Origin: Theobroma cacao
Lineage: Eukaryota; Streptophyta; Magnoliopsida; Malvales; Malvaceae
Assembly: GCF_000208745.1 (NCBI RefSeq)
Contig: NC_030853.1
Location: 5,700,189-5,764,188 of the forward strand
DNA: 64,000 nt
Reading direction: 5' to 3'
The notes below the pieces were generated by a model. The model was not told where the DNA came from, searched no databases, and was given only the letters and a program-made list of their open reading frames with translations. How positions within the stretch are numbered: the stretch's first letter is position 1; the number at the start of each line of letters is the position of its first letter. This document shows positions 10,384-22,465 of the stretch, in pieces. A program made the position numbers and the translations under genes.

Positions 10384-11763
10384 AAATGTATGTTGTGCAA
10401 TGATAAATAATGTTGTATGATGATAATGAGGTGTGCGAGTAGGGAGTGCACACATGATGACATTGAAATGTGCGAGTAGCGAGTGCACATATGGTGGTAT
10501 TGCCTTGTGCGTGTAGAGAGTGCACAAGAGCTGCAGAAGGCGGGGTGGTGTAGGTGTTATATATGATTATAACTATAGATATGTGATAGAATGTGTGTGA
10601 TTATAAAATGTGATTGTATGGCATGTTGAAATTGGTATGATGAACCTTGAGAATTTTCCATTTTCTTGCAAATTGATTTCATTGCAGCACCAAATGGATT
10701 TTTAGTGCAAAGGAGGTCCTTTTTACATTTAGGTGCCCTGCTTCTACCTGTAGAGAGAAAGCATACTCGCTGCAACGAGAAACATTTTGTTTTGGCCGCC
10801 AACAACTCACTGTAGCGAGAAACATTTTCTTTTGGCCTCCAGCAACTCGCTGTAGCGAGAAACTCTCAGGTTCTAGTACAGTGCTTTCACTTCGATTAAG
10901 ATTTTGACCATCTTCTCGTCCGAACTAGGAACAATGATAAGCATAAAAGTTTTAGTCCTGCCTCTTAGCTTTTTAATGGTCAAAGAATCAGGTTCATTGG
11001 AATTTTTTAGTGGGAGATATACTAGAAAAACTAAAATACATGCAAACTGACACTATTTCTCGCTATAGCGAGAAACTTGCTGTCATGCTTGCTACCTTGC
11101 TTGATTGTGACATATTTTTCACCCATTTAACTTCATGGATTGATCATGGGTTTTTGCAACACTACGAGGTTATTAATCAAAGTTTGAAATGAGGGGTTTT
11201 TTGTAAGAAATTAAATCAATTGCATTGTTTGTGAAACAAGTGCATCATGATTTCCAAATTCTTCCTATCGATTGCTTGTTCCCTTCTTATGTTCACTCAC
11301 TGAGTTTGTACACACTGTTTTCAATTTCATGTTTTCAGATCAGGAGGCAGTTGGAACCTAGGTCGAGGTGTCCACGTAGTTTCGTCTCCTTGGTAGGTAT
11401 TTTGGCATTCAGTAGCCACACCTTCACTATGGTCACTCAGCTGGAAGTCAAGAGTCATTTTGTTTTATGAATATGTTCATGTGATGTAAAGTACTAAGAT
11501 ACGTGTCTTAGACAAAATAGGTATATTTTAACTGTTAATGCCACCATGAGTTGAAATGTTAACATCATTTTGGGTTTATATTAATGAAATTCTTGATTGC
11601 TATAGCCCATTATTAAATTGATTATAAGTTAGACTTATGAAAGGTGACTTGAGAATAGTTGATGGAATGTTGAGTAAGATTATATAATAGGCTTGCTTGG
11701 GCTTGGTGGGCTATGCCCATTGGGCCCATGCACCGGTCATGGCCCGAAAATTGGGTCGTGACA
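10384..11763 (+). mobile_element. Truncated 3' LTR of the family-B chromovirus
   Basis: From 10385 it matches the 5' LTR from 3915 to 5260 with scattered substitutions and small indels, ending GGGTCGTGACA at 11763. The first ~1.3 kb of the LTR, and any recognisable polypurine tract, are missing. It retains the GAGTGCAC unit cluster (10431-10535) and the CTCGCTGTAGCGAG palindromes (10740-10862). Sequence after 11763 belongs to the Athila-like remnant. Confidence 0.85.
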
Positions 11764-12127
11764 TTGAAGATGGTGCGTTGAAGAAGAATTACCCTTAGTA
11801 AAATGTTAAGGTTGTTTGAGGATGAGATTGATATCAATTGGGAGTTTAGGGTTCAACAACTCCTCACTAAAATCTCAATTTACACCAGCTTTTTTACATA
11901 TAACTGTAATCAAATAAGGGAACCACAAGCCATCAAGTTTTGTTTTTGTAGTGTGCATTATGGCTTTGTAAATTACACGGCCAATATCAACGGTGTGTGT
12001 TGTCATGATGGAAAAAAATAAGGATGGCTCTATCCTTTGTGACATCATTGAGATGTGTGGTACGAAGCAATTTGACACCACAAAGTATAATCGTACTTTA
12101 GAATTTGGTTTCATCACATTCCACTTG
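11764..12127 (-). pseudogene. C-terminal part of an Athila-like post-pol ORF (putative plant transposon protein)
   Basis: Read on the minus strand this gives KWNVMKPNSKVRLYFVVSNC, then HISMMSQRIEPSLFFSIMTT, DIGRVIYKAIMHTTKTKLDG and WFPYLITVICKKAGV, then a stop. The succession W..KP..K.W..F, then a helix with R..L...I, then VG..I, then FP.LIT.LC..AGV is typical of the plant 'putative transposon protein' ORF found after pol in Athila-type gypsy elements. Its N-terminal half lies at 20774-21400 on the same strand; the two halves are separated by the B-type solo LTR at 12128-20768 with matching 5-bp flanks (ACTTG / ACTCG). The protein's biochemical role is unknown; in some elements it occupies the env-like position. 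The left side is cut at the edge of the family-B element. Confidence 0.65.
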
Positions 12128-12602
12128 TGCAATACCCCGTACTTCGATATGGTGGCCAATAAAGCTTATTGGATGCCAATTGAGGTTAATTAGAATGCTT
12201 AAAAGTGATAAAGGGTGAAAGAAATAGTTTGGAATAAAATATCTCGCATGTGAAGAAATAACAATTGAATAATAATATTTTTTATTGAGGATGAATTAGC
12301 AAGATAAAAAGTGAGTTGGAAGTGAATCGGAGCATAATAAGACATTTTGGGTGCCAAGGAGACAAGTGAAAAATTTTAGAATAAAATAATATTTTTTAAA
12401 TAAAATAATATTTTTTTAAATAAAATAATATTAAAATATTAATATTTTATTCAATGTCAGAATTTCTTCATGAAGGAGTATATGGTCAATCTAAGTGGGG
12501 GAGAAGAGGAACGAGGAAATTTCAGAGAAAAATGACATTAATGGGGCTTGCGTGTCTTTATTAAATAAAACTAGTGTGAGTAAGTAAATATTTAAATATT
12601 AC

Positions 12603-15180
12603 TATCACAGCCCAAATACCGAGCCATGACCAGTGCATGGGCCCAATAGGCATAGCCCACTAAGCTCAAGCAAGCCTTTTTATGCAAACCTGATGATCAT
12701 TCCCAACCATCATTTCTAAAACCACATATTGAAATTATGAACTAAAAATACTTCAATAATATTCTATAGTGACCCAAAACTCACAATTTTATTATGTCAA
12801 AATAATGTCACCCGTTTGCCAACTCATAGTGGCATCGGTAATCAAATATACATAATTGACTTATAATATGGATCCTAGCGGATTACATTACATATAAGCG
12901 TTCATAGGTAACAGACCCTTGATCGTCAACGTAGTGACCGTGGGTGAAGGTACAACTACTGAGATGTCATAGTACCTACCAAGAAGGCAAGCATACATGG
13001 ACAACTAAATCTAGGTTCCAACTACCTCCAAATCTAAAAACATGAAGTTTAAAAACATGAGTATAAAACTCAGTGAGTGAACATAAGAAGGGAACAAGCA
13101 ACCGATAGAAGGAATTTGGAAATCATGATGCACTTGTTTTAAAAACAATGCAATTGATTTAATTTCTTACTAAAAACCCCTCATTTCAAACTTTGATCAA
13201 TAACCTCATAGTGTTGCAAAAACCCATGATCAATCCATGAAGTTAAACGGGTGAAAAATAGGTCCAAATCAAGCAAGGTAGTAAGCATGGCAACAAGTTT
13301 CTCTCTGCATCGAGAAATAGTCGTAGTTTGCATATGTTTCGATTTTTCTATCATATCTCCCACTAAAAAAGTCCAATTGACCTGATTTTTAGATAATTAG
13401 AAATCTAAGAGGAATGGCTACAACTTTTATGTTTACCACTTTTCCCAGTTCGGGCAAGAAGGTAGTCAAAATCTTCATCGAAGTGAAAGCATTGCACTAG
13501 AACCTGAGAGTTTCTCACTACAGTGAGATTTATTCTCGCTGCAGCGAGAATTACACCAATGTGACCCCCAAAACCCAAGAGTTTCTCACTACAACAAAAA
13601 TGAATCTTGTTGCAGTGAGAAACAAAGCATTTTAATTAAAATGGGTCTTGTTACATCAAAAGCCATTTTCTTGTTGAAATGAAAAGCAATTTGAGAGCAA
13701 TTAACAACGCCAACTTGCAACACAATCACAAATATTTTCATAACTTTCTATAACACACATATATATATAGATATGCATTCATCATCATGTGTGCACTCCC
13801 TACTCACACACTTCAGCATCCTCACACAACATTATTCATCAATGCACAATGTATATTCATATACATACATACCAACATAATATAGAAGCACATGGATTCA
13901 TCCTTTTACACATTTCACATTTTCACAACATCAAAGCATTTTATCAAGGGCTTGTTCCCCAGCACACATTTTTAAACAAAGGTTAGATAAAATCATTCAA
14001 ATGTTTCATCCAAATACATTTACATCTCCCAAAGTAAATTTTGAAATGCAAGTTCACTCACTGGTCTTGTTAATTTTTTTGCTTGACTCTAACCTCAACT
14101 AATACTCCAAATGGACATGTGAGGCCTTGTTGGAACCTATACACACACAACATCACAACCAACCCAAATTGGCATTAATATAATCCAAAAGCTCTTTCCT
14201 AATCAAGTTCCACTAGTTATTCCTAACTAGCTTCCAATTGCCATTAAATGGCTTGTTATTCACACTACTCTAGTCACCCTAAGAGTGAATAAACAACCTC
14301 AATGATAAAACACTCACAAAACCCATTGTTAACCATTATCAACAACTAAAGAAATTTAACCCTAACTTATACTCACCTTGATGGTCTTTGTAGTTGAATT
14401 CTCTTTCAAAATTCTTCAAGCTAACAAGGGAAATCACTTTCTCTCTCTAAATGTCCAGCTAGTTAGAGGAAGATGGAAGTAAGACTTTTTATGGGTTTTA
14501 AGGTGAGAGAGTGAAAGAGCACAAAAGGTTCTATGAAAAAGTGCTCAAAAGCATGAAATTGAAGCTAGAGATAGAAAGTTATGGAAGCTTGAAAAGAGGC
14601 TCCCATGGAGATAAAGAAATGTGAGAGGGGAAAGGAAGAAGAAATTGCTGAAAGTTGTTGGAAATTGTTGGAGCTTTAGATATTTATATCTAAAGTTTGT
14701 CCTTTTTTCACATAAATTACCAAAATGCCCTTAACATGGTGACTTTGTCTTCCTCCCATCCTTTGTGCAACCTTTTACTCTTTTGACACTAGGGCAAGGT
14801 CTATAATAGTTTAGAAATACTCGGGTTCACAAAAACATAAAAATTTAGACCCGAGATGCAAAATGACCATTTTGCCCCTACCATGCAAATTATCATTATT
14901 TTTATCTTTTTCATTTATTTATCACCATAAACATCATTTATTCCTTCCTTAGGCCTATTTAGACCTGAATAGCATCAAGAAAACCCATTTGTAGGAGCTT
15001 ACCAAGAGAAATTACAAAATTACCCCTAGTCCGCAATATCGAGTCTACTTCTAGTTATGTGTTTATGGAGATTGATATTTCACAGGTTCACTTCTGAATT
15101 ACCCATTTTAACTTGGTAATTAACATCAATTGGCATTTATAAACTTTATTAGCCACCGTATCAAAATACGAGGTACTACA
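12603..15180 (-). mobile_element. B-type solo LTR, minus strand, TSD ATTAC
   Basis: On the minus strand it starts TGTAGTACCTCGTATTTTGA at 15180 and ends GTGATA at 12603 (degenerate form of GTGACA). It is flanked by a perfect ATTAC at 12598-12602 and 15181-15185. It aligns in reverse complement with the 5' LTR of the family-B element, including ACATAACTAGAAGTAGAC near the start and the GGCTATGCCTATTGGGCCCA block near the end. It contains a perfect 20-bp palindrome at 13532-13551. Length about 2.58 kb. No interior sequence is left, so it arose by LTR-LTR recombination. Confidence 0.9.
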
Positions 15181-16533
15181 ATTACGGTGATACCACATTA
15201 AAGCATAAACTTGATATTTTATTGATACAAGTGTTAAGGAAGAAAAAATGGAAAGAAATTGAAATTAAAAGATTGTGGGATGATAAAATTAAAAAGGGTG
15301 AAAACTTTGGAGGGTAAAATGGTAATTTTACCATTAGTTTGATCAAAGCTTCCTTTCTTCATCTTTATCCCATGGCCAGTTCTTACCCACCCAAAAGATA
15401 TTTTTCTTATTCTCCTTCATGCTCCCACACCACTTTAATGCTCCCATGCCATTTTCACCTTACCACCATGCATTTGAAAACAAAAATAAAGAAAATCAGC
15501 TAAAGGAATAAAGGAGAGAAAAGTGGAAGGTTTGGGTAGTAAGTGATTCAAGAGTAATTGAAGAAATATCAAGTGAGTCTCAAGATTCAAGAGACATAAG
15601 GTAAGGATTTTTGTGTTTTATGCTCACGGTTGGTTAAACCTTTGGAGAAATAATGTGTGAATAATTTTGGTAGCCTGATGATTAATGTTTTGAAGGAACA
15701 GTGGAGTACATGTATGGGTCAAACAACCATAAAGGTAAAAACGAATGATGTTTTAAGTATAGTTGAGAAATCTTGAGAAATAGTTATTGTTTTGTAGTTT
15801 AAAAATTGTTAAGTTTGTATGGCATGTTGTTTGAAAGAAATGAAAAAGAAAGAATGTGGATGGAGGATTTAGAAGCAAAGTATTAAAAGTTAGATAGATA
15901 ATGATGCATGTAAACTTGGAAATAATTGAGTGAAAGTGAGAATGATTGTTGCTGCCATATATGTGGGTTATGTGTGAAAATATAAGACGAATTTGAATGA
16001 AAATGGCTGAAAAAGGTTAATATGGGTGCTAAAGTCATAAATAAGTTGTTGGTTTACGCAAGTAAAGGATAAAGGCAACTTTGGTAAAAATGTGTCAAGA
16101 TATAAGTTAGTTGAATAAGGATTCATGATTGAAGGAAAAAGAGAAGTAGAAATGATGTACACTAAAATATTGAATTTGGATTGTTGCTAGGAAGTGTAAA
16201 AGTAAAGATAGTGTACTGTGGTGGCCTGTCAGAGGAAATACCGAGCGATCTGCAAGTAGAAATAGCTAGATACGCCTCCGAACTAATAGTGATGTAATAT
16301 ATCGCTATCGTAAGGTGAGTGAACTTGCATTAAAATGTTTTAGGATAATGCATATGTATTTGGTTGAATCACTTGAAATATTTTATTGAACTTTTCTCTA
16401 AATATGCATAAGAACAAGACCTTGATGAAACATTTTTATGATGTGAAATGTGTAGTGTGATGAATTCATGTGTTCCTCTATTATGATGACATGTATGTTA
16501 TGCCTTGAATGATAATGTTGTGTAATAATTATA

Positions 16534-16752
16534 ACCATGCATGTGCGGTGTGGGAGTGCACATGACAGTATCGGTAATGTGCAATGTGGGAGAGCACACG
16601 TCGATGATATATGCCATATGCAGTGTGGGAGAGCACATGATGATGATATATGTCGTGTGTGGTGTGGGAGTGCACATGACGGTGATGGTGAGGTGCGGTG
16701 TGGGAGTGCACTTGATGATAGTATTGTAATGTGCGGTGTGGGAGTGCACATG
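16534..16752 (+). repeat. Minisatellite of ~35-45 bp units inside the B-type LTR
   Basis: Six units share a core (G)TGYG(G/A)TGTGGGAG(T/A)GCACA, each bounded by a GTGC/GCAC inverted pair and separated by GATGATGATAT-like spacers. The equivalent place in the other B-type LTRs holds related arrays with different unit counts (3960-4060, 10431-10535, 27628-27960, 41558-41700). The open reading frames across it are by-products of the repeat. Confidence 0.85.
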
Positions 16753-17611
16753 AGCCGGGGGAGAGCTGGGGTGATGCCGATAGTTGTATATATATTTATA
16801 TATGTTATATAGAGGTTACGAAAATAAAATGTGATTGTATTGAATGTTGAATGTTAAAAATTGTTAAATACATTCAAATTGATTTTCATTGCAGCAAAAA
16901 TGGATTTTCATTGTGATAAGAATTCTTTTAACTTAATTGTCTAGATTTTCACTGCAGCGAAATTTATTCTCATTGCAGCGAGAAACTCTCAGGTGGTTGA
17001 GTGAAATGCTTGTCCGGGATTTTGCTACAGCAAAATTTCATTCTCGCTGCAATGAGAAACATTCGGGTGGTTGGTTCAAAATTTTTGCCCTAAACTTTGC
17101 TGCATTGAAATTTTATTCTCGTTGTAGCGAGATTCACTCTGCCATGCTTGCCTTGCTTGGATTCTGCTGTAGTTTTCACTTTTTAACTTCATTTTTTATC
17201 ATGGATCTTTCAATACTAAGGCACTAAATAATCAAAGGTTGAATTAAGGGGTTTCAGCAAGAAATTAAACTAAATTGCATTGTTTTTAGCATAAACGCAT
17301 CATGATTTTTACACTTTCCTTATTGTTTGCTTGTTCCCTTCCTATGTTCACTCACTAGGTTTATTCTCACTCTTTTTAACTTCATGTTTTCAAATTCGGA
17401 GGTAGTTAGGACCTAGATTAAAGTGTCCATTTGTATTCGCCATTTGGTATATACCATGGCATCTTGTAGCAACACCCATTCCCAGAGTCACTCCGCTGTT
17501 AGTCAAGGTCTCTTGCATGTGTATGTAGTTACTTAAATGTAAATTATCAGATTGTTGTGCACTCTGTATGTTGATTGATTAACCATGTTGCTTAAGGTTG
17601 ACGAATGATAA

Positions 17612-20586
17612 TGTCACGACCCGGTACTCTCCTCGAGCCCGTGACAATAGCCGCAATGTCTCGATAGACATTCATTACCCGAAATACCAACTGAAACCTC
17701 GCAAGGCTTTAGTCTCAGTTTTCTCACCTCCCTTGTGAGCAACAGTTGCTAATATCATATTTTAAAAGATTATAAGCTATTTTCAAATCAAAACAATAAA
17801 AAAATAATTTTCGTCTCTAGAGGGTATTTTGGTCATTTTTCTCTGAAAATTTTGAAACCAGCTAATAGTGTAGTATGTGAGTGCAAAACACATATTTCAT
17901 AATCAAAAATAAGTTTAGATATCTAAAACATTCATTTAAAGTGAAATTCTGACTATTTGAATATAATAAAAATATTCAATAAAATATTTCATTTTCTTAT
18001 AAAATAATTTTTATAGAGTTACCTGTAAGGAATTTTTTTAGTGTAAAAGCGAAATAAATTCATACATACTGTAATACAGATAGTCAAGGTATGTAATTAA
18101 ATTTACAATGACACGTGGGTCCCTAAATGACAAAAGTGAACGAAGGCTGTGAACCTACGATTTTTGAGGAAGTAAAGCCAACTGTAGCCTTCGACAATAT
18201 CAGCTATCTACAAACTATCCTGAGCCTAAAATGGGTGGAAATGAGGGTGATGAGATTATATAATCCCAGTGAGTATACAAATATCATCTAAAATATCTAA
18301 AATCGAGTAAATGGAGACGATTAAAATAGATATTCATAAGATGGTTCATAACATCAAAACACATTTCAAATCATCTAAACTAGTTACATTTCATCCAAAA
18401 TATACAACGAGGCTTATGAATCTCTTAAAAACTTAGCTCGTGCCAAAACTTATTCTCGGGATTACCTTGGCTGAGGCATCTAACCAAGTCTGCCAAGGTT
18501 GTTAAAAAGTCATATACGCACAAAACACATTTTTACATTTAAAAGCACGGCCGCTCCTTGGCGTTGGCTGAATTCACTTTCACGTGGTGGTTTGACGTGA
18601 AGTGAACTCTAAACTTTACCCCAGGAGATACCCTATGCGCCTCTCCGACCGAGGTAAGAATATAACCGGATTCATTGCTCCTCTAATAGGCTGGTCCACA
18701 AAACCAGCCACTGCAGTGATTAATCTATAACCCACCAATTCAATAAAAATTCAACAGCATGACATGGCAATTTTATCATTATCCAGCCTATCAAGGCAAA
18801 CAACAGTTTATACATTTTCAACACAAATACCCATCCAGCCATTCATGCCCACATTATCAGAAGCCATTCAATTCAAAACATAATTTACAATATAGCAAGT
18901 AGTCTCCAATTACTCCATTTCCAAGTCATCATTAAATTTCAAAACAATTTATAAAATCATTTCATTTAAACACATTTTCCATAAAATTACAAAATCAGAT
19001 AAAAAATACTTTAGATAATTAAGACGATAATAAGGTTACTCATTGCATAATCAATGATATACAAAATCGGGAGTCGAAGTATTCCTAGTCCCGATCTTCG
19101 GGTTCAACTTCTTTACCCTTATCGGAGGATTCACCACCTAAACATAATGCATAATCAAGAAATTTACCACATTGGTGCTAAACTGTTATAAAACTAATCT
19201 AGGCTCTATATGAATGCATGAAACGGAATGCGAATTGTTCGGATCATCGTCTAAACACGGTGTTCTACATAAATTCAATTGTGTACCTAAATAAAGCGGT
19301 ATTGGCCTAATTCGATCTATCACCCGATTAATTGGCCAATATGTCCAATTTAACTCCAAATAACTCCATTTCCCTCCTAATACTCCAAATCATCAAACTC
19401 AAGTCAAGTAACATAAAATTTAGCAAGATCATCTTCACATTTCTTCTTGGGAATTTTGACTATGGTGGGTGCATGAACACTATGGTTTTTCCCACTTGAT
19501 TTTTACACCATAAATCATTAATTTCTAACCAAATCACTTGAAATAAAATCAAGTCCACCATCAACACGCCATAGGGAAGATTCCGTCAATGGAGGGTGAT
19601 GGAAGAAAATGAATTTTTCTTGTTTGATTTTCATGCTACACATCACTAACTAACTAAAAACACTATAATATATTGAAATCTAACCAAATTAACCATCAAA
19701 ACCTCTCCCTATATGTTCATCCAGCAAGAGATCCATCATATAATCATGAATTTCATCCATGAAAATAAGAAAGAATGCTTAGGAAAGATAGATCTCAAGC
19801 TAGAATTGGAAAATCTTACCTTTTGTCACTTGATTCTTTGAAATTTGGTGAATTTCTCTTGAANATATGTTCATCCAGCAAGAGATCCATCATATAATCA
19901 TGAATTTCATCCATGAAAATAAGAAAGAATGCTTAGGAAAGATAGATCTCAAGCTAGAATTGAAAAATCTTACCTTTTGTCACTTGATTCTTTGAAATTT
20001 TGTGAATTTCTCTTGAATTTCTTAGCTAGGGTTTTGTTCTTCTTCTTTTCTTCCCTTTTCTTCCTTTGGCCGACCAAGAGAAATGAGTTGGGAGGGTTTA
20101 TGTGCTGGTTTTTAATGTAAATTATAAACAAATATAAGCTTGCCACTTGTCACCATACCATTGGTCCACATTTTACACTTAACAGTTAAGCTTTCTTTCT
20201 CCACCACATAAAAAATTTCAATTATTCACCATATAAAATGTTAAGGGATGAAATATATGAGTATGACAAGTGTTGGGTGGTGTAAAATTACAATTTTACC
20301 CTTGAGTGGTAAAATGACCATTTTGCCCCTACATCATGAAAATTCCATTTTGACTCCAAATCGATTCTCGAACTCCGAATTACCATATTAAATCATTCTA
20401 AGAATTTAAAATTCTAAATTTCATCTTAAAATCTTTATTTGGTCTAGTTCGAGGCTTAATTCAACTTAGTTGTACCATTCAGTACACTATCGTCTTTTGA
20501 CGATTTTTCGGGGCTTTCCAAGTATGCAAGCATATTGTCAATCATATGAATGACATGGCAAGTATTTTATGAGGTCGGGCTTGACA
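17612..20586 (-). mobile_element. Family-A solo LTR, minus strand, TSD GATAA
   Basis: Flanked by a perfect GATAA at 17607-17611 and 20587-20591. On the minus strand it begins TGTCAAGCCCGACC at 20586 and ends GGGTCGTGACA at 17612, giving TG...CA ends. Length is 2975 bp including a ~154-bp assembly duplication at 19711-20017. It matches 1-2591 in reverse complement. It lies inside the B-type LTR 12128-20768 and so is younger than it. There is no coding sequence. Confidence 0.92.
19711..20017. repeat. 153-bp near-perfect duplication around an N (probable assembly join)
   Basis: 19711-19863 and 19865-20017 are the same 153-bp sequence with two differences by my reading, separated by a single N at 19864. 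The related LTR at 1-2591 has this sequence once. It looks like overlapping contig ends or two haplotypes joined. Confidence 0.85.
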
Positions 20587-20773
20587 GATAACCCTATTTT
20601 GGGAATGTTATATATATATTTACTTGGTTCTCACGGTCTAAATTTGTAAGAACATTCATTAGAAATTATGAGTATTAGATCTTAAAGAAAGAGAGGCTTG
20701 CTTGGGCTTGGTGGGCTACATCTATTGGGCCCTTGCGCTAGTCATGGCTCGAGACTTGGGCTTTGACAACTCG

Positions 20774-21400
20774 AAGGAAACTGACACATTGTTGTGGATT
20801 CTCTATTGAGCACCTTTATGTCAAAGTATACAGATGATGTTATCCCAATCCTCATTCCCGGCCAAGTATTATCCATAGCCATCATTTTCAAAATCAAGAG
20901 CTTCATGAAATTCATTGATGGCATGGCTCAAGAATGGGACTTGTCTACCTCGCACAAAAATAAAGTCATTAGTGGATTCAACAACATTGGCGTAAAATTC
21001 TCTTACTAGAGGAATAATCGCAACTTCTAGTGAATCACAAAATTTTTGCCAATGTTGTTCATCTATCATTTATTGAAGCCTAAGGTGCATGATCAACCTT
21101 TGATCTCATCCTTGTTCTAGTATTGCAATTTTGTTGGTGACAAAACTAGCATGTCTAGTCACAATGTTGACTGACACAAATCGAGTTTGGTCAAACGAAC
21201 TACTAGAACTTGGTTTTGCTCGTTTGGGTGTCGTTTTCAAATTTTTTGTAATTAATCTTAACCAAAAGAAAACAAAACAACCTATAAAACACAATAGACC
21301 ACCAACAAAATCAGCTTTTATTTCCTCAAATCACAAGAAATTAACGCCCACATTATCAAGCAAAATTCCAATAATTAATTTTTCTAGACTACTCACAAAC
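20774..21400 (-). pseudogene. N-terminal part of the Athila-like post-pol ORF
   Basis: Minus-strand reading gives KRAKPSSSSSFDQTRFVSVN, then ASFVTNKIAILEQG, then, after a small frame change, MIDEQHWQKFCDSLEVAIIP, LVREFYANVVES and FVRGRQVPFLSHAINEFHEA, continuing to about 20780. The series F(D)xTRFVS, W..FC..P..A....VREFYAN, VRG..V.F....IN is the familiar start of the plant 'putative transposon protein' ORF in Athila-type elements. The C-terminal half is at 11764-12127. Two frame breaks are visible between about 21070 and 21110. Function of the protein is not known; presence here identifies the substrate into which the B-type LTR inserted. Confidence 0.65.
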
Positions 21401-22289
21401 TAGGCATAAAAAGAAATGTTAATTATCAACTCACCCACATTCTCAATTTCAACAAACCCAATATGTTTTTTAAAGAACAAATCAAACCAATCTACCACAA
21501 CCCAATAATAACTAAGCACATTGTCTCCATAATCATCAATTTTCGTCATAACTTTTCAACAAAACAAAGAATGAAAAGCAAGCCATCAATAATCTAGAAA
21601 TATGAAAAATATTAAAGAAAATTGAAAACTTACTTGAAATCTTGAGCAAAGAAGTTGAGAAGAAGATTTAATGGAGGTTTTTAATGTTGTTGATGGGTAT
21701 GGAAGGAGATTGATGAAGAGAGAAAAGTTAGTTAAAGAGAGTTGATGAGAGACAGAAAGGTGTGGGTGAGAGAAGTTGAGTGAAAAGTGTAGAATATTTG
21801 AATAAAAAGGGGGTTTTAGGGCTAATTGAGGTAGGAGGGGAGTTTAAATAAAGGAAAAGGATTTTTGGGTTAAGTGTAAATGGGCAACCCACAAAAGGAA
21901 GGTTGCGACCCACCATTTGAGGCATCACGGCCTACACTTAGGGGCTTCATAGGCTTGTTAAAGGTCTTCACAAGGTCACAGCCATGCTTTGCTTGCGCTG
22001 CAACCCATGTCATATGAAATCTGTTAGGCCATGACCACCCATTAGGGTTGTCGCGACCTTGATGGATCATAGCCTTTTTTTTAAATTCTATAAGGCCGCG
22101 AGGCTGCAACTAGGCTTGGTGTGGGCCACGGTCAATATGAGTACTTGATCGGGAGGTCACAGACTACCTTTTTCTTTTCTTTTTTTGATTTTTTGTTCTT
22201 TTTTTAAGGGTTTAAATGTACCAACAAAATAAAAAATTTATTAATAAAAAAATAAATAATTGAAAATAACTAAGAGTAAATAAATTAAG
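21401..22289 (-). other. Non-coding spacer of the Athila-like element (between pol and the post-pol ORF)
   Basis: No supportable ORF. On the minus strand it starts with a conserved-looking TTGGGAGGCAACCCAAGC at about 22304-22321, which I recognise from the stretch just after pol in Athila-type elements, then a purine-rich run (22160-22205), then several GGTCGCGACC-like words (22040-22130). The position between the pol tail and the post-pol ORF supports this reading. Confidence 0.5.
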
Positions 22290-22465
22290 TTAGAATGCTT
22301 GGGTTGCCTCCCAATAAGCATTTGATTTATAGTCTTCAGCCTGATTCTCTGTTATTCAAATTGCATTGATAAGCATGATTGAGGACCTTTGACAATCGAA
22401 ATCACCACCCCAATAGTGCTTTGATTGTTGCCCATTCACCTTGAAGCTTGCTTTATAATCAACCA
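22290..22465 (-). pseudogene. C-terminal tail of Athila-like pol
   Basis: The minus strand reads DYKASFKVNGQQSKHYWGG from 22462 downward, then a stop near 22355. The phrase FKVNGQRLKxYxGG is the usual end of Athila pol; here R-L is Q-S. Immediately downstream (leftward) is the GGGAGGCAACCC block expected after pol. The rest of pol is not found to the right because LTR F begins at 22466. Confidence 0.5.

Larger units (their letters stand above)
2585..11763 (+). mobile_element. Ty3/gypsy chromovirus (family B, Tekay/Del-like), decayed
   Basis: The order is LTR, initiator tRNA-Met primer site, gag with CCHC knuckle, protease, reverse transcriptase, RNase H, integrase, C-terminal chromodomain-like region, LTR. 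The order protease-RT-RNaseH-INT is that of Ty3/gypsy, and the very long LTR with a C-terminal chromodomain-like segment fits the Tekay/Del lineage. Every coding domain is interrupted by stops or frameshifts, so the copy is non-autonomous. No matching 5-bp target duplication flanks it (CGGGT at 2580-2584; TTGAA at 11764-11768), and the 3' LTR lacks about half its length, so one flank has been rearranged. Clade assignment is by recognition of conserved motifs, not by a search. Confidence 0.85.
12128..20768 (+). mobile_element. B-type solo LTR, itself interrupted by two other LTRs
   Basis: The left end TGCAATACCCCGTACTTCGA resembles the start of the other B-type LTRs (TGTAGTACCTCGTA). The right end GGGCTTTGACA at 20768 resembles their 3' ends, preceded by the family's GGCTTGCTTGGGCTTGGTGG block. 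Flanks are ACTTG (12123-12127) and ACTCG (20769-20773), a 5-bp target duplication with one transition. Its own sequence is in three pieces: 12128-12602, 15181-17611 and 20587-20768, about 3.1 kb together. No internal element sequence is present, so it is a solo LTR. It carries six TGYG(G/A)TGTGGGAG(T/A)GCAC units and several CTCGCTGCAGCGAG palindromes. Confidence 0.75.

Noticed and set aside
16398..16812. Several overlapping open frames on both strands rich in His, Pro, Cys or Gly
   Set aside because: They are translations of the LTR minisatellite. Being open in several frames at once follows from unit length, not from coding selection.
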